Positions 18,273 through 27,521 of a stretch of DNA of 64,000 bases are shown piece by piece. The notes under the pieces are model-generated. The model did not search any database. It was not told where the DNA came from and was given only the letters and a program-made list of their open reading frames with translations. Each line of letters opens with the position of its first letter. Position 1 is the first letter of the stretch. Source of the stretch: Gemmatimonas aurantiaca (GTDB lineage Bacteria; Gemmatimonadota; Gemmatimonadetes; Gemmatimonadales; Gemmatimonadaceae). The position numbers and the translations under genes are program-made. The stretch covers positions 62,001 to 126,000 of the forward strand of contig NZ_JBBCJO010000012.1 of assembly GCF_037190085.1 (NCBI RefSeq). The letters run 5' to 3'.

Positions 18273-18866
18273 ATGATGCGGCGGCTGATCGGCTATTTCG
18301 CGCGTGGGATGGTACTGCTCACCCCCCTGGCGGTCACCATCTGGGTGTGCTGGCTCGTCTTCAACCGGGTCGACGGCTGGCTCGGGCTGCCGGTGCCGGG
18401 CGCCGGGTTCGTGGCCACGATCGCGCTGATCACCGTGGTGGGGTTCCTGGGCTCGAACCTGCTCACCCGTTCGCTCATGGCGGGTCTCGAGGGGATCATG
18501 ACGCGCCTCCCCTTCGTGCGCCTGCTGTACGGCTCCACCAAGGATCTGCTGAATGCCTTCGTGGGCGAAAAGCGCCGCTTCGACAAACCGGTCCTGGTGA
18601 GCATCACTCCCAACGATGCCGTGCACGTGGTGGGCTTCGTCACCCAGGAGTCGCTCGCCCATCTCGGGCTCGACGAGCAGGTGGCCGTCTACTGCCCCCA
18701 CTCCTACAATTTTTCGGGGCAGCTCTACGTGGTCTCCGGCAGCCAGGTGCGCCCGCTCGATGTGGCCAGCGCCGACGCGATGGCCTTCGTGGTCTCGGGT
18801 GGTGTCTCCGGTCTCGTTCCCGCCTCGCTCTCCACCGGCGAATACGCCACTCCCCGGCTCTCCTGA
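18273..18866 (+). CDS. DUF502 family membrane protein
   Basis: The protein is about 197 residues. Two adjacent ATGs (18273 and 18276) lie just after TGAGGAG, and 18276 has the better spacing. Two membrane helices (GMVLLTPLAVTIWVCWLVFN and FVATIALITVVGFLGSN) are followed by LPFVRLLYGSTKDLLNAFVG and a soluble beta-rich domain, the order seen in PF04367 proteins. Bacterial and plant relatives (COV family) have no known reaction. It diverges from the S9 peptidase gene, and its TGA overlaps the start of the amidohydrolase gene, so they form one operon. Confidence 0.88.
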   Translation: MMRRLIGYFARGMVLLTPLAVTIWVCWLVFNRVDGWLGLPVPGAGFVATIALITVVGFLGSNLLTRSLMAGLEGIMTRLPFVRLLYGSTKDLLNAFVGEKRRFDKPVLVSITPNDAVHVVGFVTQESLAHLGLDEQVAVYCPHSYNFSGQLYVVSGSQVRPLDVASADAMAFVVSGGVSGLVPASLSTGEYATPRLS

Positions 18867-20206
18867 TGCGCGTTCCCCTTCCTTGCCGTCTCATGCGCCG
18901 TTTATCGATCGCCCTTGGCGTGGCAGGCCTGCTGGCCGCGTCATCCGCCGCGAGTGCCGCCCAGAATGCGCCGGCGGCATCGGCTGCGGCCTCGATGGCC
19001 GCGCCGCTCCTGCTCGTTCCCGACGCGGTCTTCGACGGTACGTCGGACCAGATCCATCAGGGATGGGCGGTGCTGGTGCAGGGGCAGCGGATCGCCGCGG
19101 CCGGTCCGCTGGCGTCGCTCACGATCCCCCGGGGCGCTCAGCGCATCGATCTGCCTGGCACCACGTTGTTGCCGGGCCTCAGCGATCTGCACAGCCACGT
19201 GCTGCTGCATCCGTACGACGAGACGCCGTGGAACGATCAGGTGCTGCGCGAATCGCTCGCCCTGCGCACCGCCCGCGCGGTGAACCATCTCAAGGCCACG
19301 CTCGATGCCGGCTTCACGATGCTGCGTGATCTCGGCACCGAAGGCGCCGACTACGCCGATGTGGGACTCAAGGAAGCCGTCGATCAGGGCATCATCCCCG
19401 GGCCGCGCCTTCTCGTGGCCACCAAGGCCATCGTGGCCACCGGGTCCTACGGCCCGAAGGGATTCGGCGCCGAGATCGGGGTGCCGCAGGGCGCCGAGGA
19501 GGCCGATGGGGTCGACGGCGTGACGCGGGTGGTACGTGATCAGATCGGCCATGGCGCCGACTGGGTCAAGATCTACGCCGACTATCGCTGGGGTCCGCGT
19601 GGCGAAGCGCGTCCCACGTTCACGGCGGCCGAATGGAATGCCATCGTATCCACGGCCACCTCGAGTGGTCGTCCGGTGGTGGCGCACGCCGGCACCGAAG
19701 AGGGTATGCGGCGCGCGGTGCTCGCCGGCGTGGAGACCATCGAACACGGTGATGGGGGCACGGCCGAGGTGTTCGCGCTGATGAAGCAGCGCGGCGTGGC
19801 GTTCTGCCCCACGCTGTCGGCCACGGAGAGCAACACCCGCTACCGCGGCTGGAAGAAGGGCGTGGACGCCGATCCCGCCAACATCGTGCAGAAGAAGGCG
19901 ATGTTCAAACTCGCGCTGGCCTCGGGCGTGACCATCTGCAACGGCAGCGACGTGGGGGTCTTCAGCCACGGCACCAACGCGCTGGAGCTCGAACTGATGG
20001 TGGAATACGGCATGACGCCCCTGGCAGCGCTCGAGGCCGCCACCAGCGTGAACGCCCGTCTCGTGCACCGCGAAAGCGAACTCGGCCGTATTGCGCCCGG
20101 GCTGCTGGCCGATCTGGTGGCGGTCCAGGGTAATCCCCTGCAAAACATTTCTGCCCTGCGTTCCGTACGCCTCGTGGTCAAAGGTGGGACCGTCGTCCGG
20201 CGGTAG
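18866..20206 (+). CDS. secreted metal-dependent amidohydrolase
   Basis: The protein is 446 residues from the ATG at 18866 (TGATG overlap with the DUF502 gene). An ATG at 18893 would begin directly at the signal peptide MRRLSIALGVAGLLAASSAA. It is an amidohydrolase-superfamily enzyme of the imidazolonepropionase/prolidase-like branch. Metal ligands appear as HSHV near residue 111, the lysine in DWVKIYADY, the histidines in VVAHAGTEE and ETIEHGD, and the aspartate in CNGSDVG. Secreted relatives hydrolyse Xaa-Pro dipeptides or cyclic amides. The true substrate is unknown. A cytochrome c gene follows 24 bases later. Confidence 0.92.
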   Translation: MRVPLPCRLMRRLSIALGVAGLLAASSAASAAQNAPAASAAASMAAPLLLVPDAVFDGTSDQIHQGWAVLVQGQRIAAAGPLASLTIPRGAQRIDLPGTTLLPGLSDLHSHVLLHPYDETPWNDQVLRESLALRTARAVNHLKATLDAGFTMLRDLGTEGADYADVGLKEAVDQGIIPGPRLLVATKAIVATGSYGPKGFGAEIGVPQGAEEADGVDGVTRVVRDQIGHGADWVKIYADYRWGPRGEARPTFTAAEWNAIVSTATSSGRPVVAHAGTEEGMRRAVLAGVETIEHGDGGTAEVFALMKQRGVAFCPTLSATESNTRYRGWKKGVDADPANIVQKKAMFKLALASGVTICNGSDVGVFSHGTNALELELMVEYGMTPLAALEAATSVNARLVHRESELGRIAPGLLADLVAVQGNPLQNISALRSVRLVVKGGTVVRR

Positions 20207-20230
20207 CCCGGACATCACCATGGGGGACCA

Positions 20231-21130
20231 ATGAAACGCGTCATGCGTTGGATCGCATATGCAGCAGGAACGTTGGTGGTATTGCTCGGCGGAGCGGCCG
20301 GGTACGTGTATGCCGCAAGCAACAGCAAGGCCGATCGTGAGTACGATGTGCCGTTGCAGCACATGGCCATCTCATCCGATTCGGCCATCCTTGCGCGGGG
20401 GAAACATCTGGCCACCGCCATCACGAAGTGTGTGGAATGCCATTCCGACGATCTGGGTGGCAAGATCATGATCGACGATCCCGCGCTCGGGGTGGCAGTC
20501 GCACCGAACATCACCACCGGCGGTGTGATCGCGAATTACACCGACGACGAACTCGTGCGGGTCATCCGGCACGGTGTCAAACGGGACGGCCGCAGTGTGA
20601 TCATCATGCCGGCCGATGACTACCAGCACCTTGCCGACGAGGATGTGGCGGCCATCGTGGCCTACCTGCGCTCGGTGCCTGCCGTGGACCGCACATCCGG
20701 CCAGACCATGCTGCGTCCCGTGGGACGCACGCTCGTGGCGGCCAACATATTGCCGCTGTACGTGGCGGAACGCCTCGACCATACCCGTATTGCCCCGAGC
20801 ATGATGGTGGCCGACACCTCGCTCGCATACGGTGAGTATCTCGCCAACGTGGGCGGCTGTACTGGTTGTCACGGTCCCGGACTCGGCGGTGGTCCCATTC
20901 CGGGATTGCCACCGGAGGCGCCGCCGGCGTCCAATCTCACGCCCACCGGTCTCTCGAAGTACACCGACGAGCAACTCGAAACCATTCTGCGTACCGGTGG
21001 CCGTCCCGACGGCTCCTCGGTCAAGCAGGAAATGCCGTGGCGCTATACGGCGCTCATGACGCCGCTCGAGATGCGGGCGACGATCAAGTACTTGCGGACG
21101 GTGCCACGGAAGGAGTTTGGGACTCGGTGA
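20231..21130 (+). CDS. membrane-anchored di-haem cytochrome c
   Basis: The protein has 299 residues with one N-terminal helix (WIAYAAGTLVVLLGGAAGYV) that can serve as an uncleaved anchor. Two CXXCH haem c sites follow, CVECH near residue 67 and CTGCH near residue 212, so there are two cytochrome c domains in tandem. Each has the usual later segment with a likely distal Met, for example MPADDYQHL and MPWRYTALM. GGGGGA stands before the ATG. The layout matches periplasmic electron carriers that dock to quinol or alcohol dehydrogenases. No partner dehydrogenase is adjacent. Confidence 0.92.
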   Translation: MKRVMRWIAYAAGTLVVLLGGAAGYVYAASNSKADREYDVPLQHMAISSDSAILARGKHLATAITKCVECHSDDLGGKIMIDDPALGVAVAPNITTGGVIANYTDDELVRVIRHGVKRDGRSVIIMPADDYQHLADEDVAAIVAYLRSVPAVDRTSGQTMLRPVGRTLVAANILPLYVAERLDHTRIAPSMMVADTSLAYGEYLANVGGCTGCHGPGLGGGPIPGLPPEAPPASNLTPTGLSKYTDEQLETILRTGGRPDGSSVKQEMPWRYTALMTPLEMRATIKYLRTVPRKEFGTR

Positions 21131-21154
21131 GGACTCAGTGAGTTCTGGGTGGTG

Positions 21155-21262
21155 GGTTCAGGGTTTGGGGGTGAACAGCCGGGTAACGGGTAACGAGTCG
21201 CAGGACCCGCGACGCGTCACCCACCACCCGGCAGTTCAACTCCAAACCCCAAACACAAAACC
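21155..21262. terminator. nested inverted repeats between convergent genes
   Basis: The gap between the cytochrome gene and the convergent LolA-like gene holds a 14-bp stem with two mismatches (gggtaacgagtcgc at 21188-21201 with gcgacgcgtcaccc at 21209-21222). Around it lie gggtttgggg and, further on, aaaccccaaac, which can extend the pairing. This reads as a bidirectional terminator. The outer repeat could also be part of a dispersed intergenic element. Confidence 0.5.
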
Positions 21263-21273
21263 CGGAACCGCAG

Positions 21274-21999
21274 TTATCGGAGCTCCGCCGGCGCCTTGAA
21301 GACCGCGCCGTCGGGCGCGCCGAACGTGACCGTGGAGATGTTGATGATCACATCCCCCTGCGGCTGATTCTGTATGACCTTCGTCGACAGCTTCTTCCCT
21401 TCGAATTCCTTGTAGTCGCGATAGATGATCTGCTGCGCGCCTGCCGGCGATTTGACCACACTGCCGATACGCAGTCCGCTGTTCACATCGAAGAACTCGA
21501 ATTGTTCGGCACCGCCCTTCGTCGTGACGGCCAGCTTGTAGGCCTCGGCGCCATCGAAGGTCTCCTTGCTCTGCACTTCAGCCTTGGCAAACCGCCCCGG
21601 ATCGAGGAACGTCGCACCGGTCTGGAGATTCTCGGCGAGACTCTTCTCCTGATCGGGAGGCATGCGCTGCGCACCCTGCCCCTGCTGCTGCCATCCCTTC
21701 TCGCCGTCGAATCCCTGGTCGATCTCGAGGACGCCCAGATTGATCGTCATGCGCATCAGATTGGGGGCTCCGATATAGCGGACATAGCTGCCCGAGAGAC
21801 CGGCAAAGGTGATATCCGCCGTTCCTTTCTCGGTTCGGCCCGTCACCTTTGCCCACGCATCGCGCCCGCCCACGGCGGTGGCGTACTTGTCGTAGACCTG
21901 CTGTACCGTTGGAAGCTGCGCTTCGGCGCGAACGGCACTGCCCGTCATCGCCCCTCCCAACATCACCGCAGCCACGGCTACGTGTACCACGCGTTGCAT
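21274..21999 (-). CDS. secreted LolA-fold protein (outer-membrane lipoprotein-sorting-like)
   Basis: The protein has 241 residues with a signal peptide (MQRVVHVAVAAVMLGGAMTG to AEAQ). The helix VQQVYDKYATAVGGRDAWAK near the N-terminus and the later beta-rich sequence (EFFDVNSGLRIGSVVKSP, IIYRDYKEFEGKKLSTKVI) resemble the incomplete beta-barrel of LolA/LppX-type proteins and DUF4292 relatives. These bind lipids or lipoproteins in the periplasm, but this branch is uncharacterised. It lies 39 bases after the M3 peptidase gene and is probably the last gene of the deoC-led minus-strand run. Confidence 0.72.
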   Translation of the reverse strand: MQRVVHVAVAAVMLGGAMTGSAVRAEAQLPTVQQVYDKYATAVGGRDAWAKVTGRTEKGTADITFAGLSGSYVRYIGAPNLMRMTINLGVLEIDQGFDGEKGWQQQGQGAQRMPPDQEKSLAENLQTGATFLDPGRFAKAEVQSKETFDGAEAYKLAVTTKGGAEQFEFFDVNSGLRIGSVVKSPAGAQQIIYRDYKEFEGKKLSTKVIQNQPQGDVIINISTVTFGAPDGAVFKAPAELR

Positions 22000-22038
22000 C
22001 GAAACTCCTGAATGAGAAAGACCTGAAATGTACTCCTC

Positions 22039-23772
22039 TCAGGCGGGAATGATCCCCGTGAACGGGGCATCGGCTCCCGCACGCAGTGCTTCGATGCGCT
22101 CCTCGGTGAACTCCACCAGCTCGGCCATCGTGGCCGCATCGAACACCAGCTTCACACCGGCCGCCTGATACAATTCGGGCAGCGAACGGGTGCCGCCCAG
22201 CGCGAGAAATCGTTTGTATGCCGTCACCGCGTCGCTCGCATTGCGAACGGCATTGCGGAACACCTGCAATGCGCCCAACTGCGCGAGCCCATATTCGATG
22301 TAGTAGAACGGCAACTCGAAGATGTGCAGCTGGCGATACCACCGCGCCACACGCAGCGGTTCGAGTCCCGACCAGTCCACACCACGTTCGAACTCCGCCC
22401 GCAGCGACAACCACTGCCGATCGCGGGCATCACGATCGGCGCCCGCCGGATCGGTGTAGATCCACGCCTGGAACGCATCCACGCTGGCGATGTGAATGAG
22501 CGCGCTCAGCACCTCTTCGAGATGCTCCAGCCAGGCCACACGCGCCTCTTCCGGCGAGTAATACCCGTCGGGCTTCACGAGATAGGGCATGGCCAGCAAC
22601 TCCATGCTCATCGACGCCAGTTCCGCCGCCTCGTGCCCGGTACGCCGCTGCCACGTGAACGGCAGATCGTGCGTGGCAAAATCGTGGAAGCAGTGTCCGG
22701 CCTCGTGCACGAGCGTATTGACGTCGTCGGGCACCCCCACCGCGTTCATGAAGATGAACGGGCGTCCCCGGAACGCGAGATCGGTGCAATACCCACCGGG
22801 CGCCTTGCCCGGCCGGCTTTCGAGATCGAGCAGACGTTCATCGGCCATCAGGCGGAACTGCGCCCCCAGCTCGGGATCGACGCGATGAAAAATCTTCGAG
22901 GCCTGTCCCACGAATGTGTCGACATCGTGGAACGGCCGCAGCGGCTCCTTGGCGTCGAGATCCACGCCCACGTCCCATGGCCGCAGCGTTTCCACCGCCA
23001 ACGACGCCTTGCGATGCGTCATGAGCCGCTCCACTGCCGGCGCCACCGTCTGCTTCACCGCGTCGTGGAACCGCGCCGTGTCGCTGGGCGAGTAGTCGAA
23101 GCGATGCTTGGCCACGAAACAGTACTGCTGGAAATCGGCGAACCCGGCCTCCCTGGCCACGTTCACGCGCAACGCATACATGCGATCGAAGAGATCGGCC
23201 AGCTCCGTGCGTTTGTCGAGATAGGCCGAGGCGCCGAGCCGGAACGCCCGTTCCCGCACCGCGCGATCGTTGGACTTGAGCAGCGGCTGCAACTGCGGAA
23301 TGGTCTTCGACTCGCCATCCCAGTCGACGCTCAATCCGCCGGTGATCTTCTGATAACCGGCCGACAGCTCCTCGATCTGCGCGAACCGTTCGACATTGGC
23401 CTCCCGGAAGATCTCGATGTCACTGCGGAACCGGCGCAGCATGGTGTCGAGATCGGGACGGCTCCAGCCCAGATCGAGCAGACGGCGCGCCAGTCGGACC
23501 TGCTGCTCTTCGAGGCGCGGAAAGATCTCCATCGAAAAACGCAGATAGGCCTGCTCGGCCACCGAGTCGGCCGTATTGGCCGTGTACGCAATCATCGCCA
23601 GCGTGCCGGCTTCGCCGACGAGCGTGTCCAGCCGCGACCAGGTGGCCAGCCACGGCTCCACCGAGGTGTTGTCCGCGGTCAGCGGCGCCTGGGCCAACGC
23701 ATCATAGTACGACACCACATCGTCCCACGCGGCGTCGCGAAATGCCTCTGGAGAGGCGGGAAGCTTGATCAT
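22039..23772 (-). CDS. M3 family oligoendopeptidase
   Basis: The protein has 577 residues, the size of PepF-like M3B zinc peptidases. The zinc motif is HEAGH within VNTLVHEAGHCFHDF, and the third ligand Glu lies in the helix after it (ELASMSMELLAMPYLV). Most of the rest is helical, as expected for the deep channel that limits substrates to short peptides. There is no signal peptide, so it works in the cytoplasm on oligopeptides. It sits 76 bases after the fused aldehyde dehydrogenase gene in the same direction. Confidence 0.93.
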   Translation of the reverse strand: MIKLPASPEAFRDAAWDDVVSYYDALAQAPLTADNTSVEPWLATWSRLDTLVGEAGTLAMIAYTANTADSVAEQAYLRFSMEIFPRLEEQQVRLARRLLDLGWSRPDLDTMLRRFRSDIEIFREANVERFAQIEELSAGYQKITGGLSVDWDGESKTIPQLQPLLKSNDRAVRERAFRLGASAYLDKRTELADLFDRMYALRVNVAREAGFADFQQYCFVAKHRFDYSPSDTARFHDAVKQTVAPAVERLMTHRKASLAVETLRPWDVGVDLDAKEPLRPFHDVDTFVGQASKIFHRVDPELGAQFRLMADERLLDLESRPGKAPGGYCTDLAFRGRPFIFMNAVGVPDDVNTLVHEAGHCFHDFATHDLPFTWQRRTGHEAAELASMSMELLAMPYLVKPDGYYSPEEARVAWLEHLEEVLSALIHIASVDAFQAWIYTDPAGADRDARDRQWLSLRAEFERGVDWSGLEPLRVARWYRQLHIFELPFYYIEYGLAQLGALQVFRNAVRNASDAVTAYKRFLALGGTRSLPELYQAAGVKLVFDAATMAELVEFTEERIEALRAGADAPFTGIIPA

Positions 23773-23848
23773 CGAAAGGTCGGGTGCAGAGTGGACGACA
23801 ATCTCGTGTCCGAGCGTCGTCTGAGTGTCATTCGGTTCGTCACCGTGG

Positions 23849-26335
23849 CTACTCGCCGTACGGAATCCAGATGTTCTTCACCTGCACCGCGCGGCGCAGG
23901 AACTCCCGTCCCTCGCCCGCGCGCGGATCGAGCCACTCCCGACCGGTCCACTCGGTCCAGGTGCGCTTGAGATTGGCCGCCGACGCCTTCTCCACCGCCG
24001 TGGCACCGGCGTGCGAGCCGAAATACCACAGGGCGTCGACATCGTCATGGTCGGCCAGCGTGCGCGCCAGGCCGTCACGGCCGCCGGTGACCAGGTTCAC
24101 CACACCGGCCGGCACGTCGGAGGTTTCGAGCACGCTGTACAAATCGGTGGCCGACAGCGGGAAACGCTCCGACGGAATGACCACCACCCGATTGCCCGTG
24201 GCCAGCAGCGGCGCCACCAGCGACACCAGCCCGAGCAACGGATAGGGATCGGGACAGGCCACACCCACCACGCCGATGGGTTCGTGCATGGCCAGCGCCA
24301 CACCGCGCAGCGGCACGTCGTGCACCGCGCCATCGTGTTTGTCGGCCCAGGCGGCATACGTGAACAGCCGCGAGATCGCCGCCGAGACTTCCGCGTCACC
24401 GGCCGCACGATCGTCACCCGTCATCGACGTGATGCGGGCCGAGAATTCAGCCGCCCGTGCCGACAGATTCTCGGCGATGTAATAGAGAATCTGCGCCCGC
24501 TGATGGCCGGAGAGCCTGGCCCAGCCGCTCGCCGCCTGCGCGGCTTCCACGGCGTTCCGGATATCCTTGCGATTGCCGTCGCCCACCTCGCCCACCGCGC
24601 GCCCGTCTAGCGCGTGCACCACGCGGCTGTAGCCCGAATCGGGGCGCGCCTGCTTGCCGCCGATGAACAGCTTGGGTGTGCGATCGATGGACGGCAGACC
24701 ATTCGACAACGAATCATCGACCGTACCATCGGCCGTGTCGTCGTGTGTGTCGTCAGGGCCTGCGTCCACGGCGACGGCAGCGGTCTCGATGACCGGCAAT
24801 GGCGCGCCGAGGTGCGTGCGCTCGGGCTTGAGATACTCCCACATGCCTTCGCGGCCGCCTTCCCGGCCGAAGCCCGACTCCCGATAGCCACCAAAACCGG
24901 CCGCGGCATCGAAGAGATTGGTGCTGTTGATCCACACCACGCCGCTCTTGAGTCTGGGCGCGATATCCAGCGCGAGATTGATGTTCTCGCTCCACACACT
25001 CGCCGCCAACCCGAAGGGGGTGTTGTTGGCCAGTGCCACCGCCTCCTCGGGTGTGCGGAAGGTCATGCTCACCAGCACCGGCCCGAAGATCTCCACCTGC
25101 GCGATGGTGGACGATGGCGCCACATCGGTGAACAGCGTGGGCGGATGGAACCAGCCGTCCGCCGGCACACCCCACGACGGCTGCCAGCACGTCGCTCCCT
25201 CTTCCACGCCCTGCGCGCACAACTGCCGGATCCGATCGAGCTGCACCGGCGCGACGATGGCGCCCATGTCCACGGCCTTGTCCAGCGGCGATCCCACGCG
25301 CAGACGCTCCATGCGATCGCGGAGCTTCTCCAGCAGGCGCTCCGCGACACCTTCCTGCACGAGGAGACGCGATCCGGCGCAGCACACCTGGCCCTGATTG
25401 AACCAGATCGCGTCGACCACCCCTTCGACCACGCTGTCGAGATCCGCGTCCTCGAACACGATGAAGGGGCTCTTGCCTCCCAGTTCGAGCGAGAGCCCCT
25501 TGCCGCTGCCGGCGGTGGCTTTGCGAATGGCGCGGCCGACATCGGTGCTGCCGGTGAACGCGATCTTGTCCACGCCCGGATGCTCGACGATGGCCGCGCC
25601 GGTGCGGCCGTCACCGGTCACGAGATTGAACACACCCGGCGGCAATCCGATTTCGTGCACCAGCTCGGCAAACCGCAGGGCGGTGAGCGGCGTATATTCG
25701 GCGGGCTTGAGCACCACCGTGTTTCCCGCGGCGAGCGCCGGCGCCACTTTCCACGCCAGCATGAGCAGCGGAAAATTCCACGGAATCACCTGCCCCACCA
25801 CGCCATAGGCATGGGTGCCGGGGAATTCACTGCCCAGCAGTTGTGCCCAGCCCGCGTGGTGATAGAAGTGCCGCGCCACGAGGGGGATATCGATGTCGCG
25901 CGTCTCGCGGATCGGCTTGCCGTTGTCCAGCGATTCCAGCACCGCGAAGTGACGCGCGTGCTTCTGGATGCCACGCGCGATGGCGTAGAGCCAGCGGGCG
26001 CGCGCATGATCACCCTGCGCCTGCCAGGCGGGAAGCGCGGCGCGGGCCGCGGCCACCGCGGCGTCCACGTCGGCCTGACTGCCCTGCGCCACCTGCGCGA
26101 GCACGTTGCCCGTTGCCGGCTCCTGCACCTCGAAGGTTTCGCTCGCCTGCACCCACTGCCCACCGATGTAGTGGCCGAAGACGCCGCTCCGGGCAGCGAT
26201 CCACTGCCGCGCCGGCGCATCGGCTTCGGGTGCCGGCCCGTAACTCATGCGGTCGTACAGTTCGCGCACCGAAGGACTGCCGTGCGATCCGCTCTGCGGG
26301 GCACTCTGCGCGACGCCACTGGTCGTAGTTCCCAT
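23849..26335 (-). CDS. fused aldehyde dehydrogenase, ALDH16 type
   Basis: The ATG at 26335 gives 828 residues and follows the deoC stop by 13 bases. A longer frame to 26380 would run into deoC. Two ALDH modules are fused. The first (about residues 50-500) is complete, with IPWNFPLLML, the general-base Glu in LELGGKSP and the catalytic Cys in GQVCCAGSR. The second (about 540-828) keeps the NAD-fold pattern (GVVGVACPDPYPLLGL) but lacks the GQxC cysteine and the ELGGK motif, as in ALDH16, whose second half is a non-catalytic domain. Next to deoC it likely oxidises the acetaldehyde or a related aldehyde released from deoxyribose 5-phosphate. NAD preference cannot be read here. Confidence 0.92.
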   Translation of the reverse strand: MGTTTSGVAQSAPQSGSHGSPSVRELYDRMSYGPAPEADAPARQWIAARSGVFGHYIGGQWVQASETFEVQEPATGNVLAQVAQGSQADVDAAVAAARAALPAWQAQGDHARARWLYAIARGIQKHARHFAVLESLDNGKPIRETRDIDIPLVARHFYHHAGWAQLLGSEFPGTHAYGVVGQVIPWNFPLLMLAWKVAPALAAGNTVVLKPAEYTPLTALRFAELVHEIGLPPGVFNLVTGDGRTGAAIVEHPGVDKIAFTGSTDVGRAIRKATAGSGKGLSLELGGKSPFIVFEDADLDSVVEGVVDAIWFNQGQVCCAGSRLLVQEGVAERLLEKLRDRMERLRVGSPLDKAVDMGAIVAPVQLDRIRQLCAQGVEEGATCWQPSWGVPADGWFHPPTLFTDVAPSSTIAQVEIFGPVLVSMTFRTPEEAVALANNTPFGLAASVWSENINLALDIAPRLKSGVVWINSTNLFDAAAGFGGYRESGFGREGGREGMWEYLKPERTHLGAPLPVIETAAVAVDAGPDDTHDDTADGTVDDSLSNGLPSIDRTPKLFIGGKQARPDSGYSRVVHALDGRAVGEVGDGNRKDIRNAVEAAQAASGWARLSGHQRAQILYYIAENLSARAAEFSARITSMTGDDRAAGDAEVSAAISRLFTYAAWADKHDGAVHDVPLRGVALAMHEPIGVVGVACPDPYPLLGLVSLVAPLLATGNRVVVIPSERFPLSATDLYSVLETSDVPAGVVNLVTGGRDGLARTLADHDDVDALWYFGSHAGATAVEKASAANLKRTWTEWTGREWLDPRAGEGREFLRRAVQVKNIWIPYGE

Positions 26336-26348
26336 CGTGATGCCGGCC

Positions 26349-27422
26349 TCAGACCATGGGTTGACGATAGGCCGCCGCATAGCGGCCCGTCACGAAGTGC
26401 TCGAGCTGCCGCTCCACATCCGTGAGCAGTCCGCTGGCACCGAAGCGGAAGAGATGCGGCCGCAGCCAGCGATCGCCCAGTTCTTCCTTCATCAGAATGA
26501 GCCAGTCCAGCGCCTGCTTGGCCGCGCGAATGCCACCGGCCGGCTTGAAGCCCACCTCGTGGCCGGTGCGCATGCCGTACTCCCTGATCATGCGCGTCAT
26601 GACCAGTCCCACCGGCAGCGTCGCATTCGAGGTTTCCTTGCCGGTACTCGTCTTGATGAAGTCCGAACCGGCCATCATCGCCACCACACTGGCCCGGGCC
26701 ACATTGGTGAGTGTGGCCAGTTCGCCCACGCCGAGGATGGTCTTGAGGTGCGCGTCACCGCAGGCATCGCGGAACGCGCGCACTTCGTCGTAGAGCGCCT
26801 GCCAGTTGCCGGTCAACACATGCGCCCGCGTGATGACGATATCGATCTCCGCCGCGCCGTCCGCCACGCTGGCCTTGATCTCGGCGAGTCGTTGTTCAAA
26901 CGGCGAAAGTCCTGCGGGGAATCCGGTGCTCACCGCCGCGACGGGAATGCCCGATCCGCGGAGGGCCTCCACCGCCGTACTCACATAGCGATGGTAGACA
27001 CAGACGGCGCCTGTTGTGAGACGCAGATCACCAATTCCGAGCGCCTCCACCAGATCCTGACGCAACGGATGACGTGCCTTTGCGCAGAGACGTCGGACGT
27101 TGCCCTCGGTGTCGTCACCCGAAAGCGTGGTGAGATCCATGCAAGCGATCGCACGCAACAACCACGCGGCCTGCCATTCCTTCTTCACGGTTCGTCGCGC
27201 CGGCAGCGTGCTCACCCGTCGCTCCACTGCGCTGCGATTGACACGCGTGCCGCGCACGAGCGCGAGATCGAGCGCGGTGCCGGGGTTGCGGACCGGAGGT
27301 TGATCCGGATCGAGTCCCGATGGCCAATGCGCAGGTGCGGCCGCGGCAGAACCTGCGGCAGAGCTCGCATCGGAGTCTGCAGACCGCCCGGGACGGGGCG
27401 CATGGAGTGGGGTGACAGTCAT
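26349..27422 (-). CDS. deoC: deoxyribose-phosphate aldolase
   Basis: The protein is 357 residues, class I aldolase of the longer type, and splits 2-deoxyribose 5-phosphate into glyceraldehyde 3-phosphate and acetaldehyde. The Schiff-base lysine is in FIKTSTGKE and the second essential lysine in GFKPAGGIR. The N-terminal 70 residues are Ala/Pro-rich and not conserved, so the true start may be further in. It is the first gene of a minus-strand run with the ALDH16-type dehydrogenase, M3 peptidase and LolA-like gene. The deoC plus ALDH16 pairing is known from other bacteria. Confidence 0.95.
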   Translation of the reverse strand: MTVTPLHAPRPGRSADSDASSAAGSAAAAPAHWPSGLDPDQPPVRNPGTALDLALVRGTRVNRSAVERRVSTLPARRTVKKEWQAAWLLRAIACMDLTTLSGDDTEGNVRRLCAKARHPLRQDLVEALGIGDLRLTTGAVCVYHRYVSTAVEALRGSGIPVAAVSTGFPAGLSPFEQRLAEIKASVADGAAEIDIVITRAHVLTGNWQALYDEVRAFRDACGDAHLKTILGVGELATLTNVARASVVAMMAGSDFIKTSTGKETSNATLPVGLVMTRMIREYGMRTGHEVGFKPAGGIRAAKQALDWLILMKEELGDRWLRPHLFRFGASGLLTDVERQLEHFVTGRYAAAYRQPMV

Positions 27423-27521
27423 GGCCCTCCCAATCTAGGGGGCAACCCGCCCGGACGCTCAACTCCCGGTGGGACCGGCCGATACTGGAAGGTGGAGAGG
27501 AGTACCCTGACAGATCGACCC

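Noticed and set aside
15092..18860. A very long plus-strand open frame opposite the S9 peptidase gene
   Set aside because: It is the antisense shadow of a high-GC gene. It has Arg/His/Ala/Val-rich low-complexity sequence, no motif, and no Shine-Dalgarno, while the minus strand encodes a complete peptidase.
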